Shown here in pieces: positions 8,101-10,546 of a stretch of DNA of 10,546 nucleotides (positions are counted from its first letter, which is position 1; each line of letters starts with the position of its first letter). The notes under the pieces were generated by a model. It searched no databases. It saw only the letters and a program-made list of their open reading frames with translations, and was not told the DNA's origin. Position numbers and translations under genes: made by a program. Origin of the DNA: Flavobacteriaceae bacterium (GTDB lineage Bacteria; Bacteroidota; Bacteroidia; Flavobacteriales; Weeksellaceae). Where the stretch lies: contig JAITOO010000059.1 in assembly GCA_031289875.1 (NCBI GenBank), positions 1 to 10,546 on the forward strand, in the 5' to 3' direction.

Positions 8101-8612
8101 TTGTTGTAAATCTGTTTCAACAGCCACCAAACGCTTTCCATGTATTTGGGGTCGTAGGTGATGTAGGGGTGTTCCAAATCTACCCAATAACCGATTTTCT
8201 CGGTGAGTTCGTTCCATGCGCCTGTGTAGCGCATCACCGCTTCTCGGCAGGCTTTGTTGTATTCTTCTACGGAAATTTTCTTTCCGATGTCTTCTTTGGT
8301 AATGCCTAATTCCTTTTCCACGCCGAGTTCCACAGGAAGCCCGTGCGTATCCCATCCGGCTTTTCGGTTTACCTGACATCCCTTGAGCGTGTGATAGCGG
8401 CAAAAAATATCCTTGATGGTGCGTGCCATGACATGGTGAATGCCCGGCATACCGTTGGCGGACGGCGGACCTTCAAAAAACACATATTGAGGTTTTCCTT
8501 CTTTTTGTTGAATACTTTTTTGAAAAATATTGTTTTCTTTCCAAAAACCGGAAATTTCATCTGCAAATTTATTAAGGTCTAACCCCTTGTATTCTTGAAA
8601 CTTATTGTTCAT
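5163..8612 (-). CDS. ileS: isoleucyl-tRNA synthetase, IleS2-like, with GIHH signature
   Basis: An 1149-residue class I aminoacyl-tRNA synthetase that charges tRNA-Ile with isoleucine in the cytoplasm. The Rossmann-fold entry reads GPPSANGMPGIHH (48-60), where GIHH (57-60) takes the place of the usual HIGH. The CP1 editing domain carries the threonine-rich WTTTPWTL (236-243) and GTGIVHTAPTFGADD (355-369), with D368 as the probable editing aspartate. KMSKS is intact at 701-705, and the anticodon-binding domain follows (about 786-900). The C-terminal region lacks the cysteine-rich zinc site of the E. coli-type enzyme. Length and C-terminus fit the eukaryote-like IleS2 class. A linker at 624-648, rich in S, E, K and P, interrupts an otherwise conserved stretch. 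I chose ATG 8612 (MNNKFQEYKG) because it matches the usual N-terminus and sits 29 bases after a promoter box; the TTG at 8684 would start upstream of that box. First gene of the operon with the DksA-like gene and lspA. Confidence 0.96.
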   Translation of the reverse strand: MNNKFQEYKGLDLNKFADEISGFWKENNIFQKSIQQKEGKPQYVFFEGPPSANGMPGIHHVMARTIKDIFCRYHTLKGCQVNRKAGWDTHGLPVELGVEKELGITKEDIGKKISVEEYNKACREAVMRYTGAWNELTEKIGYWVDLEHPYITYDPKYMESVWWLLKQIYNKGLIYKGYTVQPYSPKAGTGLSSHELSLPGAYRDITDTTIVAQFKAIKKSTNLFDDIQGDVYFLAWTTTPWTLPSNTALTVGTDIVYVLVETLNQYTFEPINVILAKDLVNYQFGGKFVQAQSEADFQNYKPENKKIPYQILKEFKGKDLVGIKYEQLLTWALPFENPEKAFVVIDGDFVTTEDGTGIVHTAPTFGADDAKVAKKHGVPAMLVLDENGNPVPLVSLQGKFIDLLPEQFRGKYVRVEYYKDDEIPERSTDVELAILLKTENKAFKVEKYTHNYPHCWRTDKPILYYPLDSWFIKIPQVRGRMAELNKTINWKPKATGEGRFGNWLENANDWNLSRSRYWGIPLPIWRTDDAKEEIIIGSMEELMTEMDKAVQAGFMNKNIYDDFTVGDYSEENYSKIDLHKNFVDRIVLMSPSGRPMKRESDLIDVWFDSGSMPYAQWHYPFEKPSISTEEKIAASPKNPSEKDTSIEDLENFFPADFICEGVDQTRGWFYTLHAIATMVFDSIAFKSVVSSGLVLDKNGNKMSKSKGNAVEPFETLAIYGPDAIRWYMISNAQPWDNLKFDLEGIDEVRRKIFGTLYNTYSFFALYANVDGFTYQEEDIPFKERNELDQWILSELNILIQEVDNFLADYEPTRALRLINTFVIDNLSNWYVRLSRRRFWKGDYSKDKISAYQTLYKCLIAVAKLMSPAAPFYADRLYQDLNAVTKKEPCESVHLTDFPVGDGNIDQTLLNRTHLAQQITSMVFSLRKKENIKVRQPLQKIMIPAGEENRSDLEAVIPIIKQEVNVKEVQLLNAQEASDLIVREIKPNFKTLGPKLGKDLKAVSQALQNFTHEQIQEFEKNGKATVSGYELTLDEVEIRTQDIAGWLVASEGKLTVALDITLTPELKSEGTARELVNRIQNLRKDSGLDVTDRISLIIQLNEIIEKAVKNNKEYICSETLTQKLTFADDIQKGTEFDIDNIKIKISLKKI

Positions 8613-8641
8613 CTCTAACAAAACCTGACAAAATTGATTTG

Positions 8642-8649
8642 CGAAGATA
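8642..8649 (-). promoter_or_regulatory. -7 box of the ileS-dksA-lspA operon
   Basis: On the minus strand this reads TATCTTCG, one mismatch from TAnnTTTG, 29 bases before the ileS ATG. The spacing to the start matches the fabG box exactly. No clear -33 TTTG is seen. The box lies inside the longer TTG-started reading frame, which argues for the shorter ileS start. Confidence 0.45.
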
Positions 8650-8834
8650 CGAAATGTTTGCGGTTTTTCAGTGTTTTTTTGCACACAAAAAATGCGATTT
8701 TTTATAATTCTACCTCTTTCACGTATTCGGGTTTTGTGGAAAAGAAAAAATACTGCCGGAGATGGATTGCTATTGAAAATATGGAAAAAGATTCATCTAT
8801 TTTCGTTTTTGTTTACACAACCACTTTTTCACAC

Positions 8835-8871
8835 AAAAAAAGGCATAAAGATTTTCACTTTGCGCCTTTTT
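8835..8871 (-). terminator. intrinsic terminator of the RRM gene
   Basis: On the minus strand AAAAAGGC pairs with GCCTTTTT. After a two-by-two mismatch, AAAG pairs with CTTT around a seven-base loop, and the hairpin runs into TTTTTTTG. It lies 53 bases after the RRM stop and before the ileS promoter. The plus strand also has a short T-run after GCC, so the element could stop transcription from both sides. Confidence 0.75.
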
Positions 8872-8923
8872 CTTATTTTTACCTGTTTTTCAGGGTTAGA
8901 GGGATATCAACAAAAATATTTGA

Positions 8924-9247
8924 TTAATATCTTCCGCCCGAATTGTAGCCGCCTCTACCGCGATCACGGTTGTTACCGCCATTGCCGTAATTGTTCGACC
9001 TTTCTACTTTTGGTTTGGCTACGTTTACCGAAATTACTTTTCCGTCAAATTCTGCCTGATTCAATTCGTCGATAGCTTTTTGTGCTGCCTCGTCGTCAGG
9101 CATTTCTACAAAGCCGAAACCTCTTGACTTGCCTGTGTATTTGTCCGTAATAACTTTGGCAGACGTAATCTCTCCGTATTCTGCAAATAATTGTTGTAAG
9201 TCAGCGTCATTTACGCCATAACTTAAATTTGAAATGTAAATGTTCAT
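8924..9247 (-). CDS. single-RRM RNA-binding protein with glycine/arginine-rich tail
   Basis: A 107-residue protein with one RNA recognition motif. RNP2 is IYISNL (3-8) and RNP1 is RGFGFVEM (42-49), with the aromatic residues Y4, F44 and F46 that stack on bases, and the usual VNVAKPK end of the fold (74-80). Residues 83-107 form a disordered tail rich in G, N and R (NYGNGGNNRDRGRGGY), like the tails of glycine-rich RNA-binding proteins. Such small RRM proteins occur in Bacteroidota and cyanobacteria. In Bacteroidota, which often lack Hfq, they are candidates for global post-transcriptional regulators. The targets cannot be inferred here. The gene has its own promoter, about 100 bases of leader and a strong terminator, so it is a single-gene unit. 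Confidence 0.93.
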   Translation of the reverse strand: MNIYISNLSYGVNDADLQQLFAEYGEITSAKVITDKYTGKSRGFGFVEMPDDEAAQKAIDELNQAEFDGKVISVNVAKPKVERSNNYGNGGNNRDRGRGGYNSGGRY

Positions 9248-9304
9248 TATAAAATGTTTAAAATAATACTAAAAATTGAGCGAGAAAGATTAACGAAGAG
9301 ACCA

Positions 9305-9320
9305 TTTATAGAACTATAAA
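9305..9320 (-). repeat. perfect palindrome in the leader of the RRM gene
   Basis: TTTATAG (9305-9311) and CTATAAA (9314-9320) are perfect inverted copies separated by two bases, about 58 bases upstream of the RRM ATG and inside the predicted 5' leader. A two-base gap is too tight for a full RNA hairpin (the inner pair would open), so either a short AU hairpin or a dimeric protein site on DNA is possible. The function is unknown. Confidence 0.4.
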
Positions 9321-9357
9321 AAGAGTATTGTATAAAATTTCTAACTCAAACATTTGG

Positions 9358-9365
9358 CAAAGGTA
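9358..9365 (-). promoter_or_regulatory. Bacteroidota-type -7 box of the RRM gene
   Basis: On the minus strand this reads TACCTTTG, an exact TAnnTTTG match. It ends 110 bases before the RRM ATG, so the mRNA would have an unusually long leader of about 100 bases, unlike the 15-29 base spacing at other promoters here. No clear -33 box is present. Confidence 0.5.
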
Positions 9366-9480
9366 GTAAAAAAAATAATATAAACTTGCGTTTTGGTAAA
9401 AAAAACTTGTGTAAAACCAAATTATTCGATTACACTAGGATACTATTGACAATGTGAAAAATGCCGTCGATATTTGTTTT

Positions 9481-10005
9481 TTATCTTTTATGGTTCATAA
9501 TCTGTTTCTCATATGCTTTGCGTTCTCCTTTTTCAAAAAAGATTTCCCCACAATAAACAAAATTCATAGCATACAGGATTTTCTGCATATAAAGATTATC
9601 AAAGTTAGTATCTACGCGGAAACTGTGGATTCCTTTTTCGCGGCATAGTTCTTCTACTTTCTGCATAAATAAAGCGCCTATTCCTTGCCGTTTTGCATCA
9701 TCGGCAACGGCTAAACGGTGTACAACCACATAAGGCAAATCGGTCAACCATTTCCCTTGAATGTCTTTATAAGCAGGTTCGCCGTCAAAAACAACTGCTG
9801 CATAAGCAATCACGTCATTTTCTCGACACAAAACATATCCATAATCCTTTTCAATATCGCAGGTTATATTTTCGATTGCCGGATAGCCTTCCTGCCATTG
9901 GCGGCTATTCATTAAACGCAGTTGTTCTTTGGCTTGCAGAATAATTTGCCAAACCTGTTCCGTATCTGTCTTTTCGGCTTTCCTAAGTGTGATTTTATTT
10001 TCCAT
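9481..10005 (-). CDS. GNAT-family N-acetyltransferase
   Basis: A 174-residue protein of typical single-domain GNAT length. The N-terminal strand ITLRKAEKTDTEQVWQII (5-22) is the classic opening of the fold. Residues 65-72 (VIAYAAVV) form the mid-sheet strand. Motif A, VVHRLAVADDAKRQGIGALF (94-113), includes the acetyl-CoA pyrophosphate loop K-R-Q-G-I-G at 105-110. FRVDTNFDNLYMQKILYAMNF (129-149) is the motif B region, with the N134-Y139 pattern that packs on CoA. It should transfer an acetyl group from acetyl-CoA to an amine, but the substrate (small molecule, peptide or protein N-terminus) is not predictable. It lies 70 bases downstream of a same-strand unknown gene, with a perfect inverted repeat between. 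I saw no separate promoter box for it, so co-transcription with that gene is plausible. Confidence 0.9.
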   Translation of the reverse strand: MENKITLRKAEKTDTEQVWQIILQAKEQLRLMNSRQWQEGYPAIENITCDIEKDYGYVLCRENDVIAYAAVVFDGEPAYKDIQGKWLTDLPYVVVHRLAVADDAKRQGIGALFMQKVEELCREKGIHSFRVDTNFDNLYMQKILYAMNFVYCGEIFFEKGERKAYEKQIMNHKR

Positions 10006-10029
10006 TATTATCTTTGTTTTTTGATGTTA

Positions 10030-10059
10030 TTTGGCAGCGGAATTAGAAATGCTGCCAAA
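10030..10059 (-). repeat. perfect 9-bp inverted repeat upstream of the GNAT gene
   Basis: TTTGGCAGC (10030-10038) and GCTGCCAAA (10051-10059) are perfect inverted copies with a 12-base spacer. The arms are GC-richer than their surroundings, and their centres are 21 bases apart, about two helix turns. The repeat is 16 bases after the 108-codon gene stop and 24 bases before the GNAT ATG. No T-tract follows on either strand, which argues against a standard terminator. It could be an operator for a dimeric regulator or an intercistronic mRNA hairpin. Confidence 0.55.
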
Positions 10060-10075
10060 CGTGGAATTATCTTTT

Positions 10076-10402
10076 TTAGCCGTTTAATATCTTTAGTAAT
10101 TCACTTTTATTTTCACCATACGGCGGTTTCCAATAATTAATATCTTGTTCTATAAATTCATCAAACTCATTTTTGGTCAGTACGGATTGTAATTCAAGAC
10201 TTATTATTTTTCTAACATTAGCTAACTTATCTAAAACTTTTCGATCTTTAAAATATAACAATAAAGCAAGCGCTGTATTTTCAGTATCATCAAATCCTGA
10301 ACCAATTTTATCGATGGTAGGAACTATCTCTTCTAACGTTAAAATGCATTTCTTTAAATCTGCTATACGTTTGCGTTCATTTCCGGTTCTTTTATCGTTC
10401 AT
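10076..10402 (-). CDS. small hypothetical protein, family not recognised
   Basis: A 108-residue soluble protein that I do not recognise. It begins with a strongly basic stretch (KRTGNERKR, 4-12) followed by helix-like segments (about 13-31, 40-52, 54-75, 77-87), then YWKPPYGENKS (90-100) and a short C-terminal helix. There is no signal peptide, membrane helix or metal-binding cysteine pattern (a single C19). The charge and helix content fit a small regulatory or structural protein, but no function is claimed. It is supported as a real gene by its ATG at 10402, its near-consensus promoter 15 bases upstream, and its place before the GNAT gene on the same strand. A plus-strand frame across the same DNA is judged a shadow. 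Confidence 0.65.
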   Translation of the reverse strand: MNDKRTGNERKRIADLKKCILTLEEIVPTIDKIGSGFDDTENTALALLLYFKDRKVLDKLANVRKIISLELQSVLTKNEFDEFIEQDINYWKPPYGENKSELLKILNG

Positions 10403-10417
10403 AATGTGTTTGTTTTA

Positions 10418-10448
10418 CAAAATTACTCTTTTATTCCTAATTCCCAAC
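10418..10448 (-). promoter_or_regulatory. Bacteroidota-type promoter of the 108-codon gene
   Basis: On the minus strand the -7 box TAATTTTG (10425-10418) is an exact TAnnTTTG match. GTTG (10448-10445), one mismatch from the TTTG -33 box, lies 19 bases upstream, the consensus spacing. It is the only promoter in the window where both elements can be proposed. The -7 box ends 15 bases before the ATG, so the leader would be very short. Confidence 0.5.
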
Positions 10449-10546
10449 AAGATAAAAGCTAATTTTTGTGGGTTGCAAGTCCATCAGGGACGACACTTTA
10501 TTAACCGTATGCTTTAGCTAACATATGATAAAAATAAAGTTTTCTG

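Larger units (their letters stand above)
8613..8923. other. non-coding stretch between ileS and the RRM gene
   Basis: These 311 bases hold the ileS promoter box near the left end and the RRM gene terminator at 8835-8871. The rest, about 8690-8830, is A/T-rich with homopolymer runs. Two plus-strand frames cross it, but their translations are low-complexity (many F, K and L) and run antisense into the RRM or ileS genes, so I do not call them genes. No T-box leader core was recognised upstream of ileS. Confidence 0.6.

Noticed and set aside
8613..8684. Longer ileS starting at the TTG at 8684.
   Set aside because: The extra 24 residues do not look like an IleS N-terminus and the frame would overlap the promoter box; ATG 8612 fits better.
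8634..9075. Two plus-strand reading frames (8634-8927 and 8671-9075) upstream of ileS.
   Set aside because: Their translations are low-complexity, cross the terminator and run antisense into the RRM gene; no promoter box or family motif supports them.
10173..10517. A 114-codon plus-strand frame at the right end.
   Set aside because: Antisense to the 108-codon minus gene and running through its promoter; its translation shows no recognisable motif.
1..10546. Search for CRISPR arrays, insertion sequences, phage genes, rRNA or tRNA genes.
   Set aside because: No spaced direct repeats, transposase or integrase motifs, or RNA gene landmarks were seen on either strand.

Overview
The window looks like chromosomal DNA from a member of the Bacteroidota, most likely Bacteroidales-like. 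Three things point there. The gene string ileS - traR/dksA-like - lspA is compact and typical of that phylum. Starts are preceded by A/T-rich tracts with no clear Shine-Dalgarno sequence, and several genes have TAnnTTTG-type -7 promoter boxes. The proteins are of Bacteroidota type: a GIHH-signature IleS, an LspA with an extra loop, a glycine-rich single-RRM protein, and a DUF2723 membrane protein. No rRNA, tRNA, CRISPR array, transposase or integrase was found.

Layout, left to right. Positions 1-453 (+) are the 3' part of an MjaI-type (CTAG) restriction endonuclease cut by the window edge. Positions 519-1790 (+) encode a compact polytopic DUF2723/GT-C-like membrane protein. A 218-base gap follows, with two hairpins, a T-tract and a promoter. 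Positions 2009-3193 (+) encode a class I aspartate-type aminotransferase and 3302-4048 (+) encode FabG, each with its own promoter box. Convergent to these lies the minus-strand operon 8612-4177: isoleucyl-tRNA synthetase, a DksA/TraR-like protein lacking most zinc ligands, and lipoprotein signal peptidase. Upstream of ileS are a 311-base non-coding stretch with the ileS promoter, a strong terminator, and the RRM RNA-binding protein gene (9247-8924, minus) with a roughly 100-base leader. Then come a GNAT acetyltransferase (10005-9481, minus) and an unrecognised 108-codon gene (10402-10076, minus), separated by a perfect inverted repeat.

Most of the window is housekeeping: translation (IleS), transcription control (DksA-like), lipoprotein maturation (LspA), fatty acid synthesis (FabG), amino acid metabolism and RNA binding. 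The accessory part is the left edge (restriction endonuclease, membrane glycosyltransferase-like protein) and possibly the right edge (unknown gene plus GNAT). I do not see a clear new multi-gene system. The points most worth checking are the swapped GXHH signature in IleS, the near absence of CTAG sites beside a CTAG-type endonuclease, the zinc-ligand-poor DksA homologue, and several non-coding inverted repeats.
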